Below, in pieces: positions 51,032 through 60,182 of a stretch of DNA of 63,985 nt. Source of the stretch: Pseudanabaena sp. SR411. Its GTDB lineage: Bacteria; Cyanobacteriota; Cyanobacteriia; Pseudanabaenales; Pseudanabaenaceae. The stretch's first letter is position 1. Every line of letters begins with the position of its first letter. Where the stretch lies: positions 1 to 63,985 of the forward strand of contig NZ_NDHW01000190.1 of assembly GCF_002251945.1 (NCBI RefSeq). The letters run 5' to 3'. Under the pieces are notes generated by a model. The model worked only from the letters and a program-made list of their open reading frames with translations. It was not told where the DNA came from and searched no databases. The translations under genes and the position numbers were made by a program.

Positions 51032-54000
51032 GGGATGCGTACCCTTGCGATATCAATACATTTAGCGAGGATGATATCGATGGTGTCGAAGTCGATTTCA
51101 AAATTATGGCGATCTTGGATTTCAAAGAGCATATCTTCGATCGCAGTTTTCATTTGGTTTTGGATATCGGTATTTTGAGTCCAGTGGACAATGCGATTTT
51201 CTTGGATAATCTGGTCAATATTGATGGCAATTTCGACGCTGAGATTATTTAAAGATGTCGAGGTCTTGTAGGTTTGACTTGTATCTTGAACTCGCGCCGA
51301 TTTTTTATCATAATTGTGATTATTTGATGCTGGCAGATCGCCAATGCCCCTGAGATTTTCTTGGATAATGCCGTAGTATGCCTTAGCGACATCCCGATCG
51401 CGTAGGGCTTCGGGAACTTCATCACCAGTGCGATCGCGTACTTTATCTCGAATTTCTTCGACTTGCTGCAATATGGTATCGGCATCATCAAAGCGCTGTT
51501 CGCGGATATTGTTGATAATGTCCTCTAGCATTTGCGAAAAGGGTTTATAGAAGGCGGGGTCTTCTTCTAAACGTTCGATGATGGCGCGTTTGGTACGGTT
51601 AGCAATTAACTCAGCCTTGGCGAGCGCAGAACTACGCGCATCGATTTCCGCTTGAAAGGCTTCCTTATCAAAGATGTTAACGGGTTCTACTACGGTTTCG
51701 ATCTCGCCTGATTCCACATGGGTATCGAGTAGTTTTTGGATGGAAGTTTGATATTGCTTAAAATCAATTTTTTCGGCATAGCGTCGGGCGGTAGAGGCGC
51801 GGAGATTAATAAAAAATTGCAGATCGCTTTTGTAACGATTAATTTTGGTTTCGGGAGTCTGTTTATAAAATTCAAGACTGGCAAGGGCAATCTTCAGGGT
51901 TCGGGCAAAGATGGATAGGCGTTCGTAAAAGTCCGATCGCTTTCTTTCATCGGCAAGCGATCGCTCTAGTAGCTCATCATCATACTTATTGACAACACCT
52001 TGAAATAGCTCCCAAATATTGCTGTGACGCTGTTCTAACTTGCCCCATTCTTCAGAAATATCAGTGAGAATCCCATCGAGATCGCCTTGCTCAAATTCGC
52101 TTTCCATTGAGCCATAGAGATCGATCGCCTTGCCTAGTTTTTTCAACACGCCAAAATAATCGATGATGAAACCGTGATCTTTGCCATCGTAGAGGCGATT
52201 GACACGGGCGATCGCTTGCAGTAGTCCGTGATCCTTAAGGGAACGGGTGAGGTAGAGAACGATATTTCGTGGGGCATCAAAGCCCGTTAGCAATTTATCA
52301 ACAACAATAATAATTTCGGGTTCGTCATAAGTTTTAAAGCTTTTAATCAGTTCCCTTTGATACTTATCTTCTGTACCATATTTCTCCAAAATCCGCTTCC
52401 AAAAGTCTTGAATCTTGGGACGTTGGGAGTCGTCGCGGAGTTCGCTAACTTCGGTGTTTCCTTCGCGGGTGTCGGGCGGCGAGATCAGGACTTCGCTAGT
52501 GACCATCCCAAACTCATCTAAAAATCTTTTGTAAAACAGGGCAGCAGCTTTGGATGGAGTGACCAGTTGACCTTTAAAGGGGGTGATTTTGCCAAAGGTC
52601 TTAGAAAAGTGTTCGCTGATGTCCCATGCGATCGCCTGAATTTTCTGCTCGGTCTGATTGAGCTGATCGGCAGTGGAGAATTTTTTCTTGAGGTCGGCGC
52701 GTTGCTGCTCGTTTAGTCCTGCGGTAGTGCGCTGAAACCAAAGATCGATTTGTTTACGATTTACTTCTTGTTGTACAAATCGACCTTCATAGAGCAGTGG
52801 CACAACGGCGCGATCGCTCACGGCTTCATTAATTGTGTACGAGGGTGCAATCAGTCCGCCAAATTTGGTGACGGTGCTTTGTTCTTTTTTCTGAACGGGT
52901 GTACCTGTGAAGGCGATCAAGCAAGCTTTTGGTAATACTCGCTGCATGGCAATATGTAATGTGCCGAACTGGGTACGATGTCCTTCATCGACTAGGACAA
53001 AGATATTCGGGCTGTCGTTGGTGTAGTCGCGACTGGCGAGTAACTTGTCTAATTTATTTTGGTTGTCATCTTCGACTTTGCCCTCGTTATTGGGATCGCT
53101 AATTTGGAATTTATTGATTAAGGTGGTAATAATTCGCGCCTTGGGATCGTTGAGCAGTTCGCGCAGGTTTTTACCTGTTTTGGCTTGCACGACTTCCACA
53201 CCACAATGATCGAAGGTGCGATAAATCTGTTCATCGAGATCGACGCGATCGGTGACGAGAATAATCTGAGGATCTTTGATATTGGGATCGTTGGCGATCG
53301 CTGAGGCGAGCATTACCATAGTTAGGGATTTGCCACTGCCTTGGGTATGCCAGACTACGCCGCCTTTACGTTTGCCTTCTGCGTCAAAGGTATGGATACG
53401 TTCCATTACTCGTTTTACACAAAAATATTGCTGGTAACGGGCTATTTTGCGATCGCCATTATCAAAGAGGCTAAAGCGATCGGCTAATTCGAGCAGGCGT
53501 TCTGGTCGGGCTAGGGCATAGAGCGCCCGATCTTGTTCGGTGATGCTCCGTCCTTGTTTTTGCAATATTTCAAACCATTGCCGCGACTTTTCGGGAGTTG
53601 TGCCTTTAAATCGGTACTGATCGGGGGTAAAGAGGTGGGTGATTTGGCGATCGCTTAGGGGTTGATGGATAATTTGCTGCAAGCCCTCAAGTTCGCGTTC
53701 TTTCCAGACTGCCCAAAATTTGGCGGCGGTTCCTGTTGCGCCATAGCTGGCGGCGTTGGTGGCTAGTACCATGAGGATTTGACTATAGTGAAATAGCCTT
53801 GGTATTTCGCTTTCCCGTTGGTTGCGGAGTTGTTGGCTGATGGCTTCTTCGATGGGGTCTTTGCCAATCAGTCCCGATCGCTTACATTCGATTACACAGA
53901 AGGGAATGCCATTTACAAACAGGACGATATCGGGTCGCCTTGTGTCGGTCGTGCCTTTGGCGGCGATCGCAAATTCATCGGTGACGTGGTAAACGTTGTT

Positions 54001-54399
54001 TTCGGGGTTTGCCCAGTCGATGTAGTGGAGGTTAAAGCTTTTGGTGTCGCCTTGGATGCTTTGTGATAGGGCTTTGCCGAGTCGAATTAGTTCCCATATT
54101 TTTTCGTTTGTCCGCACTAGTCCGTCGTCTTCGATATCGCGCAATATGCGGATGGCTTCGGTGATGTTGCCTTCACTAAAGGGAATGTTTTCGCCCCGAA
54201 ATTGAATACGGTTCATTTTCCGTAGTTGTTCTTCGAGTATGCCAAAGAGGATGACGCTAGATTTGCGATCGCCTCTGAGTTTGTTGGCTTGGCTGGGTGT
54301 GAGGTATTGATAGCCAAGTTTGATCAGTAGGGCTAAGGCAGGTATTTTTGAGGTGTCGTCTTCGCTAAAGGGCGGTGTGATTTCGGGGATGGTGGTCAT
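51028..54399 (-). CDS. hsdR: Type I restriction enzyme, R (motor/nuclease) subunit
   Basis: 1123 aa. The PD-(D/E)XK nuclease has Asp157 (RRPDIVLF) and Glu171-x-Lys173 (VIECKRS). The SF2 translocase follows with Walker A QGSGKS near 353-358, DEGH at 471-474, TGTPVQKKE and the motif VI region ALQAIARVNR-like (LLQAIARVNRLYDGK). The C-terminal helical part binds the methylase complex. It cleaves unmodified DNA after ATP-driven translocation. The gene is intact and overlaps hsdS by 4 bases upstream and the metallopeptidase by 4 bases downstream. Confidence 0.95.
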   Translation of the reverse strand: MTTIPEITPPFSEDDTSKIPALALLIKLGYQYLTPSQANKLRGDRKSSVILFGILEEQLRKMNRIQFRGENIPFSEGNITEAIRILRDIEDDGLVRTNEKIWELIRLGKALSQSIQGDTKSFNLHYIDWANPENNVYHVTDEFAIAAKGTTDTRRPDIVLFVNGIPFCVIECKRSGLIGKDPIEEAISQQLRNQRESEIPRLFHYSQILMVLATNAASYGATGTAAKFWAVWKERELEGLQQIIHQPLSDRQITHLFTPDQYRFKGTTPEKSRQWFEILQKQGRSITEQDRALYALARPERLLELADRFSLFDNGDRKIARYQQYFCVKRVMERIHTFDAEGKRKGGVVWHTQGSGKSLTMVMLASAIANDPNIKDPQIILVTDRVDLDEQIYRTFDHCGVEVVQAKTGKNLRELLNDPKARIITTLINKFQISDPNNEGKVEDDNQNKLDKLLASRDYTNDSPNIFVLVDEGHRTQFGTLHIAMQRVLPKACLIAFTGTPVQKKEQSTVTKFGGLIAPSYTINEAVSDRAVVPLLYEGRFVQQEVNRKQIDLWFQRTTAGLNEQQRADLKKKFSTADQLNQTEQKIQAIAWDISEHFSKTFGKITPFKGQLVTPSKAAALFYKRFLDEFGMVTSEVLISPPDTREGNTEVSELRDDSQRPKIQDFWKRILEKYGTEDKYQRELIKSFKTYDEPEIIIVVDKLLTGFDAPRNIVLYLTRSLKDHGLLQAIARVNRLYDGKDHGFIIDYFGVLKKLGKAIDLYGSMESEFEQGDLDGILTDISEEWGKLEQRHSNIWELFQGVVNKYDDELLERSLADERKRSDFYERLSIFARTLKIALASLEFYKQTPETKINRYKSDLQFFINLRASTARRYAEKIDFKQYQTSIQKLLDTHVESGEIETVVEPVNIFDKEAFQAEIDARSSALAKAELIANRTKRAIIERLEEDPAFYKPFSQMLEDIINNIREQRFDDADTILQQVEEIRDKVRDRTGDEVPEALRDRDVAKAYYGIIQENLRGIGDLPASNNHNYDKKSARVQDTSQTYKTSTSLNNLSVEIAINIDQIIQENRIVHWTQNTDIQNQMKTAIEDMLFEIQDRHNFEIDFDTIDIILAKCIDIARVRIP

Positions 54400-55637
54400 G
54401 GGGTTTGGACGCGGATTTTGCCTGTTAGGAGTTGTTGCATTAAGCCTTGTTTTTGAGTTTTGAGTGAATGAAGTTGCTTTTCTAACAAAGAAATTTCTTG
54501 ATCCAATAATTTATCAACTTGAGCAATTTTTTTCTGTTCTCTAATTGAGAGTATTGGTAATAGAAGTGTCTCTAACTTTCTCTTGTTTAAGGTTATTCCT
54601 TTAACTGCTTGATCAGTATCTACTCGTTTAACAGCCAAAGGTAAAGCTGCATATAAATAGTCTTGATCAACAAGATTATCTTTAGGAAAGAAAGCTGCAA
54701 TAGCTTCATTTGTATATAACTCACACCCTGCCTGAGCTACACGCCCAATTGTTAGTTTAAAACTCATTAGAGTTGTCCCTTTAGGAACAGATTTAGTGTT
54801 AGATTTTCTTATTCCTTCTGCGGTTATATACTCTTTAGTCCTAGCAATAAATCTACCGCTCATATCTCTGATAGAAACCCAAGGAAATCCATCTTTCGAG
54901 CTATTTGCCCAGTAATTAGGTTCCTGTCGAGACGGAGTACCACCAATATTTATTTGACAAGCTTTGCTAAGCATTTGCATATGCCATAAATCATTTTTAA
55001 ACTCTGGGAAACGGATTTTACCCGTGAGGAGTTTTTGCATTAGTCCTTGTTTGAGGCGGCGTTTGGCTGTGATTAGCTTTTCGGTTAGTGCGATCGCGTT
55101 TTCTAGAGTACTGATTATATTAATAATTGACTGCTGTTCAGCAATAGAAGGGATGGCAATTACAAAATTTTTTAATTGAGTTGAATTAATACTTGCTAGA
55201 TTTGTTGTCTGTTTAGAAGCAAGCTGAAAATACTTTCTTCCTAAAGTACTTTCTGTTAACCAACCAAGATATTTTGATAGAACTTTACGAGGATTAGGGC
55301 GAACAGCAAAAACATGATTTTGATGTAAGCATTCAGATAATTCTCCTTGCCAGATAGTTCCTCGTCCTAATTTATCTGCATCTCCTCCCTCTGTTAATAA
55401 AACATCACCATACTGGAGCAAATATTTTTGTAGCTTTTCTCGTTCTATTTTGATGGTTTTTATTTGAGAAAGATCCAGATATCCAAATTGTACATTTGCT
55501 ACTCTTAAATAAGGAAGCTCAACAGGATCGATAAACTCATTGGAAGCATTTTTTGCAATACCTGTTTGAACTTCTGCAATATCGGACAACTTATAAATTT
55601 TCCAATCACTTGGAATACGAAACCCTAATTTAGACAT
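54396..55637 (-). CDS. hsdS: Type I restriction enzyme, specificity subunit (two target-recognition domains)
   Basis: 413 aa from ATG 55637; a TTG 48 bases upstream is not supported. Two target-recognition domains (about 8-190 and 235-390) are each followed by a conserved helix with the same tail: RRLKQGLMQKLLTGKIRFPE and KTQKQGLMQQLLTGKIRVQT. The first TRD contains IPSDWKIYKLSDIAEVQTGI, the second INIGGTPSRQEPNYW. This is the full-size S subunit that sets the bipartite target sequence of the HsdM/HsdR complex. A second, half-size S gene lies at the start of the operon. Confidence 0.93.
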   Translation of the reverse strand: MSKLGFRIPSDWKIYKLSDIAEVQTGIAKNASNEFIDPVELPYLRVANVQFGYLDLSQIKTIKIEREKLQKYLLQYGDVLLTEGGDADKLGRGTIWQGELSECLHQNHVFAVRPNPRKVLSKYLGWLTESTLGRKYFQLASKQTTNLASINSTQLKNFVIAIPSIAEQQSIINIISTLENAIALTEKLITAKRRLKQGLMQKLLTGKIRFPEFKNDLWHMQMLSKACQINIGGTPSRQEPNYWANSSKDGFPWVSIRDMSGRFIARTKEYITAEGIRKSNTKSVPKGTTLMSFKLTIGRVAQAGCELYTNEAIAAFFPKDNLVDQDYLYAALPLAVKRVDTDQAVKGITLNKRKLETLLLPILSIREQKKIAQVDKLLDQEISLLEKQLHSLKTQKQGLMQQLLTGKIRVQTP

Positions 55638-55682
55638 AACTACATCACAATTTTTATAACCATTACAACACAACCGTAGGGG

Positions 55683-55742
55683 CAAAGCATTCCCACCACA
55701 ACCTATAAATTTTCAGATCCATTTTAAATTGGGAATGCTTTG
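55683..55742. repeat. Inverted repeat, 13-bp arms
   Basis: Arms 55683-55695 (CAAAGCATTCCCA) and 55730-55742 pair perfectly around an AT-rich loop of 34 bases. The CCGTAGGGGCAAAGCATTCC context is the style of a dispersed cyanobacterial repeat. It lies between the DUF29 gene and hsdS. Confidence 0.7.
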
Positions 55743-55788
55743 TCCAAAACCTCACAACGCAGGGACAACCTATCACCACAAGCAAACA

Positions 55789-55855
55789 GGGTTCAGCATT
55801 TGCATTGCCAGATTGTCGCGAGGAGCATCAAAACATTCGCGCAAATGCTAAACCC
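55789..55855. repeat. Inverted repeat, 15-bp arms, adjoining the DUF29 stop codon
   Basis: Arms 55789-55803 (GGGTTCAGCATTTGC) and 55841-55855 pair with one mismatch. The right arm ends directly at the DUF29 stop (CTA at 55856-55858 on the plus strand), and the extended motif CCCCTAC supplies that stop codon. Together with the repeat at 55683 it fills the 218-base spacer before hsdS. Confidence 0.75.
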
Positions 55856-56317
55856 CTACAGTTCCCAAAAATCAACATTTAACATCGCATCAATATCGCG
55901 GCTAAACTGCCATGTATCAGGGAAAGTAAACCCCTTTTTTGAATACTCTCTGCGGACATCGATCAAGGCAAACCGCCAAGCAAGCTCAAAAGCCTCCTCC
56001 CAAATAGCTTTCAGACTAGGCGAGTCGGCAAGAGTAAACTCAATATCAGTTCTTTGTGTCGCGATCGTATTTTCCCAACCATCAAAGCATTCAGGCATAT
56101 CAACATACATCCGCTTTAGTAGATGTGCTAACAAAACCCTGAGACGACTTTTAAGCTCCTTTTTCTCTGAACGTCCCAAACACTCAATCTCCTCAATTAA
56201 ATTTTCTAAATCCAAATGCTCAAAATCTCTCGACCTTAAACTAGCTACAGTCTCTCTAGTCCATAACAAGAAATCAGATTCATATAGAGATTTTGGTGAA
56301 GCAATTGCCTGTGCCAT
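55856..56317 (-). CDS. DUF29 family protein
   Basis: 153 aa. The sequence YESDFLLWTRETVASLRSRD, then HLDLENLIEEIECLGRSEKK, RLRVLLAHLLKRMY and PDTWQFSRDIDAMLN is the DUF29 pattern, a helical family that is very common in cyanobacteria and of unknown function. The AAAGGA SD and the ATG lie inside a 27-base direct repeat that also occurs 158 bases upstream. It sits within the restriction-modification operon between a Uma2 gene and hsdS, all on the same strand. Confidence 0.9.
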   Translation of the reverse strand: MAQAIASPKSLYESDFLLWTRETVASLRSRDFEHLDLENLIEEIECLGRSEKKELKSRLRVLLAHLLKRMYVDMPECFDGWENTIATQRTDIEFTLADSPSLKAIWEEAFELAWRFALIDVRREYSKKGFTFPDTWQFSRDIDAMLNVDFWEL

Positions 56318-56341
56318 TCCTTTGTTTTACTCAATTATTCA
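56315..56341. repeat. Direct repeat, copy 1 (contains DUF29 SD and start codon)
   Basis: Matches 56473-56499 at 26 of 27 bases. On the minus strand it carries AAAGGA and the DUF29 ATG. The two copies bracket the palindromic repeat at 56366-56466, as would happen if that element's arrival duplicated the target. Confidence 0.85.
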
Positions 56342-56365
56342 CTATGTTACGTGGAAGCTTCTAAG

Positions 56366-56466
56366 ACCCTCACCCCTAGCCCCTCTCCCTTTGGGAGAGG
56401 GGAACAAGAATTTTCTGGATTTTGCCCCCCTCTCCTCTCTGGGAGAGGGGGCTGGGGGGTGAGGGT
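56366..56466. repeat. CCCTCACCC...GGGAGAGGGG palindromic repeat
   Basis: The outer ends ACCCTCACCCC and GGGGTGAGGGT are exact complements. Two internal CTCTCCC/GGGAGAG hairpins lie within. This is a well-known style of dispersed repeat in cyanobacteria, and a shorter version interrupts uvrC at 5904-5957. Confidence 0.85.
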
Positions 56467-56472
56467 AATCTT

Positions 56473-56499
56473 CATTCCTTTGTTTTACTCAATCATTCA
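56473..56499. repeat. Direct repeat, copy 2
   Basis: One base different from copy 1 at 56315-56341. It lies just after the Uma2 stop on the minus strand and contains the same SD and ATG, but here the ATG opens only a short frame into the palindromic repeat. Confidence 0.85.
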
Positions 56500-56512
56500 A
56501 ATATTTACACAA

Positions 56513-57130
56513 TTAAGAACTAGCTTGAAACACCTGATTAGCCGTTAAAACTAGCTCTGGAAAATTAGGCGATACAATTTGCTCATCACCCTTAAACAGC
56601 GAAACTTGATACTCTCCATCAACTAACTCATAGACAGAGATCGTTGGTTGCTTAGGACTGCCGATAAACCTACTACCACCTAATCCCAAATAATCAACAA
56701 TCCAATACTCAAGAATCCCCATCTCCTCATAATCCTTCACCTTAGTCAAATAATCAACGCGCCAATTAGTGCTTACCACCTCGATCGCCAAAGGAATAGA
56801 AGCCCCCTGAGTAACCGTCGATGATTTCTTCCATAGAGGCTCATTCACCAAATTAGGACGATTTAATACCAATACATCTGGTGAATATCCCGAATCCGCA
56901 TTAGACGGCTTAATTAACACAGTTTTGTATATCCCATATGGCAAACCCAAACGCAGAAATTCAAGCATGACCTTCTCAGACAAAAATCTCGTTATTTCCT
57001 CATGGTCTCCCACTGGTTGCGGCATCTCAACAATGACTCCATCATGTAATTCATAAATACTGTGATCAGGCTTCCATGCAACAAACTCCGCAAAAGTCAC
57101 CAGTTGTGTTTTAGCTGCGGCTTGAACCAT
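56513..57130 (-). CDS. Uma2-family (DUF820) putative endonuclease
   Basis: 205 aa from ATG 57130 with an AGGAAAAG-type SD; an in-frame TTG 24 bases upstream is less likely. Family landmarks: YELHDGVIVEMPQPVGDHEE, SGYSPDVLVLNR with the active-site Asp, IPLAIEVVSTNWRVDYLTKV with Glu-x-x-Ser, and YEEMGILEYWIVDY. The normal Lys after the Glu strand is replaced in this version (EVVST), with the Lys of TKVKDYEE following. It is in the restriction-modification operon between DUF2887 and DUF29 genes. Function unknown. Confidence 0.85.
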   Translation of the reverse strand: MVQAAAKTQLVTFAEFVAWKPDHSIYELHDGVIVEMPQPVGDHEEITRFLSEKVMLEFLRLGLPYGIYKTVLIKPSNADSGYSPDVLVLNRPNLVNEPLWKKSSTVTQGASIPLAIEVVSTNWRVDYLTKVKDYEEMGILEYWIVDYLGLGGSRFIGSPKQPTISVYELVDGEYQVSLFKGDEQIVSPNFPELVLTANQVFQASS

Positions 57131-57187
57131 TTCTTTTCCTACCTTGCTAATCAAGTTAATTAATTCGTCTCACCCATGCTCACCGCA

Positions 57188-58024
57188 TCACTCAACAAAC
57201 CCAGCACCGAGAGGGTCGTCACTAATGGCAAAAAGTTCATTAGATGAATCAACAGAAATTTGTCGTACATCCTGTTCACTAACATGCAGATTTTCAGCAA
57301 TTTTCTCAACTGTCAGACCAGCTTGCAACAATAAAGGCACGGCAACCGCTAACATCTCACGACGACCTTCCTCCTTAGCCTCACGTAAAACTCTCACGTC
57401 TTCTAACTTGATATCTAACATAGCTTCTACCTCCTTGCGACTTAAATTAACAAACTTATAAACCACAATAGTTGTAATTACCTCTATTATCTCCTCTTTG
57501 TTAAAAGCAAATACATCTTGCAATCGAACTTCTTCCAGTAGCCGCTTTGCCTGTATGACCGTTTCTGCTTCTGAGGCGATCGTTAGCATCATCAACTGTA
57601 TCCCTAAAGACTGATTTTCTAAACCAGTCAACTCATCTAGATATACTCGCGTCACCTGATTACTATTCAATAGCGATCGATGCATATCCCGATCTTGTGG
57701 CTCTAAACTACGCGATGCAAACAATACCACTCCATACCAATCATCGTAAGTTAAACGATTGCGGTAAAGATACAACAGAATCTCTGAGAAAAATCGATGA
57801 TAAATTGTCTCATCCCTTTGAAATTGAACCTCTGCAAAAAAGATAACTTTAGGCGTAGCATCCTCTGGTGGTAAAAACACTCCATCAATACGAAACGATG
57901 ACTCCTTAACTTCCACTGACTCAAATCGATAGTTAGCAGAGTCAACAGGCAATTGTGGTACAAGATCGAAAAACAGCCGAGGCGATCGCTTGAAAATTTG
58001 ATAGAAAATGACATCTCGTCTCAT
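57188..58024 (-). CDS. DUF2887 / Rpn-like PD-(D/E)XK protein
   Basis: 278 aa. RRDVIFYQIFKRSPRLFFDL opens the DUF2887 family. FRIDGVFLPP (Asp), VIFFAEVQFQRDETIYHRFF (Glu-x-Gln) and LLYLYRN form the PD-(D/E)XK-like core of Rpn/transposase-31-type nucleases. The C-terminal third is helical and ends with a helix-turn-helix-like LTVEKIAENLHVSEQDVRQI. The ATG overlaps the hsdM stop (ATGA), so it is co-translated with the methylase. Similar genes are numerous in cyanobacteria; a nuclease role is inferred only. Confidence 0.87.
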   Translation of the reverse strand: MRRDVIFYQIFKRSPRLFFDLVPQLPVDSANYRFESVEVKESSFRIDGVFLPPEDATPKVIFFAEVQFQRDETIYHRFFSEILLYLYRNRLTYDDWYGVVLFASRSLEPQDRDMHRSLLNSNQVTRVYLDELTGLENQSLGIQLMMLTIASEAETVIQAKRLLEEVRLQDVFAFNKEEIIEVITTIVVYKFVNLSRKEVEAMLDIKLEDVRVLREAKEEGRREMLAVAVPLLLQAGLTVEKIAENLHVSEQDVRQISVDSSNELFAISDDPLGAGFVE

Positions 58025-59523
58025 GAGGTTAACCCCAATTCCTTGAGATATCCCGCCATCCTTTGTCGCACCTCCGCTAGCTCCTTTTCTAATCCATCAA
58101 TTTCCTGCTGCACCGCCTCAATATCAATCTCCTCCTCTTCTTCAAACGTATCCACATAAAGCGGAATATTCAAATTAAAATCATTTTCTCTAATCTCATC
58201 AACAGATGCTAAATAGGCATACTTAGCAACATTCTGGCGATCCTTCCAAGTCTGGACGATCTTCTCAATATCCTGCGATCGCAAACGGTTCTGATTTTTG
58301 CCTTCCTCATAATCACGACTCGCATCAATAAAGAAAACCTTATCGTCATTCTTCACCTGATTAAAGAATAACAAAGCCGCAGGAATGCCAGTACCAAAAA
58401 ATAAATTAGCAGGCAAACCCACCACACCCTCTAACAGGTTTTCTTCAATTAATTTTTGACGGATCTTACCTTCCGAGCTACCGCGAAATAACACCCCATG
58501 CGGCACAACTACCCCCACTCGTCCATCCGTCGCCGCCATCGACGCGATCATATGCAAAATAAACGCATAGTCACCCCGACTTTTCGGCGGTACTCCGCGA
58601 TCGAAGCGTTTCCATTGATCGTGCTCGGCTTTCTCGGCTCCCCACTTATCTAGCGAAAAAGGTGGATTTGCCACAACCACATTAAATTTTTCGAGCGCAT
58701 CATCCTTAATCCGTTTAGGATTACGAATCGTATCCCCACGCTCAGTTTCTGCACTATCAAACCCATGCAAAAACATATTCATCCGACAGAGCGCCCAAGT
58801 CCCTGCATTCATCTCCTGCCCAAATAGCGCCACATTACCATCGCCAATCTCCTTCGCCGCCCTAATTAGCAATGAACCAGATCCACAGCAAGGATCGTAA
58901 ATGCGATCGCCTGCCTTAGGCGCGACAATTCGCGCTAACAAAGTCGATACTTCTGGCGGTGTATAAAACTCACCACCCTTTTTGCCACTATCCGCCGCAA
59001 ACTTACCTATTAGATACTCATAGGCATCACCAATCACGTCACGATTGCCAGTTTGGGATGGGCGCAAATCCAACTGGCTAAAATCCTCTAATAAATGCTT
59101 GAGGCGATCGTTACGTTCCTTGGTTTCACCAAAATTGGATTCACTATTAAAACTAATATTCCGAAATACCCCTTCCAACTTTTCCTTATTTGCATCTTCA
59201 ATCGTTGCTAAGGCTTCATCAATTAATTCCCCAATCGATTTTTTCCCTCTCTGACTATCTCGTTGCTCATATAAATAGTCAAAATCAGCCTTTTCGGGAA
59301 TATGAAAACGTTCTCGGCTCATCGCTCGTTCTACACGAGTTTCATCACCCTTATACTTTTGGCGATATTCTTCACGCTTGTCATTTCGCAGATCCGTCAA
59401 ATACTTCAGAAATAGCATCACCAGTACATAGTCCTTGTACTGTGCGGGGTCGATCGTCCCCCGAAAGGTATCACAAGCCCTCCAAACAATTTTATTAATA
59501 TCATCAGGTGTCATCTGTGCCAT
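58021..59523 (-). CDS. hsdM: Type I restriction-modification system, N6-adenine methyltransferase subunit
   Basis: 500 aa. The N-terminal HsdM domain (DINKIVWRACDTFRGTIDP) is followed by the methylase core: SAM motif DPCCGSGS at 210-217 and the catalytic NPPF at 286-289. EFYTPPEVSTLLARIV precedes it as usual. Together with HsdS it methylates adenine in both half-sites. The C-terminus is an acidic stretch and a coiled coil (EEIDIEAVQQEIDGLEKELA) that contacts S. The gene follows the half-size S gene and overlaps DUF2887 by 4 bases. Confidence 0.96.
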   Translation of the reverse strand: MAQMTPDDINKIVWRACDTFRGTIDPAQYKDYVLVMLFLKYLTDLRNDKREEYRQKYKGDETRVERAMSRERFHIPEKADFDYLYEQRDSQRGKKSIGELIDEALATIEDANKEKLEGVFRNISFNSESNFGETKERNDRLKHLLEDFSQLDLRPSQTGNRDVIGDAYEYLIGKFAADSGKKGGEFYTPPEVSTLLARIVAPKAGDRIYDPCCGSGSLLIRAAKEIGDGNVALFGQEMNAGTWALCRMNMFLHGFDSAETERGDTIRNPKRIKDDALEKFNVVVANPPFSLDKWGAEKAEHDQWKRFDRGVPPKSRGDYAFILHMIASMAATDGRVGVVVPHGVLFRGSSEGKIRQKLIEENLLEGVVGLPANLFFGTGIPAALLFFNQVKNDDKVFFIDASRDYEEGKNQNRLRSQDIEKIVQTWKDRQNVAKYAYLASVDEIRENDFNLNIPLYVDTFEEEEEIDIEAVQQEIDGLEKELAEVRQRMAGYLKELGLTS

Positions 59524-59557
59524 CGAGTCTACTATCTCCTTAGTTATTACCAGTCTA

Positions 59558-60154
59558 TTACCGAGTTACGGCTCGCATCGTTAAAACATCAATTAGTTTG
59601 CTTTTTTGTAGTTCAATTTTTTTTACAAGCTCCTGCTCCCGTCTCCGTAATTCAGCAATCCTCGCGATTTGTCTTTGCTTCTCTAGGGTAGGCAGTGCGA
59701 TCATAAATTTTCGACAATCACGTATGGAAATAAATTGAATGTTTGTACCTTTACTCAACTCATTTTCTCGCCGTTTACAGATATCGGGATGATTCCAATA
59801 CCAAGCCAGATAATCACTATCCACCTTCTGCACATCGGGAGTTAAAATTGCCAAATTACCAACCGCCAAAGCACCGCTAGGAGGGTCTCTAACTACCACA
59901 GCCAATGTCCGATTCCCACGCAAAGGTAACAGAACATCACCAGATTTCAAAAGATAAGGTTCTGGGTTTATATCAAAATGAATCTTCTCTAGACCATCCC
60001 AATTAATTTGAGCATCGTCTGTTAGGGAGTTCAACTGCACTGCACAATAATTAGAGTTATCTCTTGGCTCTATATCCTTAGCTGAACGATACTGATAGCC
60101 AGTTCGCAAGTCTCCTAAATCTCCTAAATTTTCAAGTGCCTGACCAGTTTTCAC
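59558..60154 (-). CDS. Half-size HsdS-like specificity protein (single target-recognition domain)
   Basis: 198 aa with a GTG start at 60154 preceded by TTAGGAC. LGDLRTGYQYRSAKDIEP, then YLLKSGDVLLPLRGNRTLAV, NLAILTPDVQKVDSDYLAWY, SIRDCRKFMIALPTLEKQRQ and IARIAELRRREQELVKKIEL follow one TRD plus one conserved coiled-coil helix of type I S subunits. A normal S protein has two of each. It could dimerise to give a palindromic specificity, or modulate the full HsdS at 54396. A 9-base tandem repeat (TCTCCTAAA twice, about 60114-60131) doubles Leu-Gly-Asp near the N-terminus. Confidence 0.82.
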   Translation of the reverse strand: MKTGQALENLGDLGDLRTGYQYRSAKDIEPRDNSNYCAVQLNSLTDDAQINWDGLEKIHFDINPEPYLLKSGDVLLPLRGNRTLAVVVRDPPSGALAVGNLAILTPDVQKVDSDYLAWYWNHPDICKRRENELSKGTNIQFISIRDCRKFMIALPTLEKQRQIARIAELRRREQELVKKIELQKSKLIDVLTMRAVTR

Positions 60155-60182
60155 AAATTAGTCCTAATTCTTTATATTTCAT

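Noticed and set aside
55740-56462. 240-codon plus-strand ORF opposite DUF29
   Set aside because: It runs antisense through DUF29 and into two dispersed repeats; its C-terminus is encoded by the repeat.
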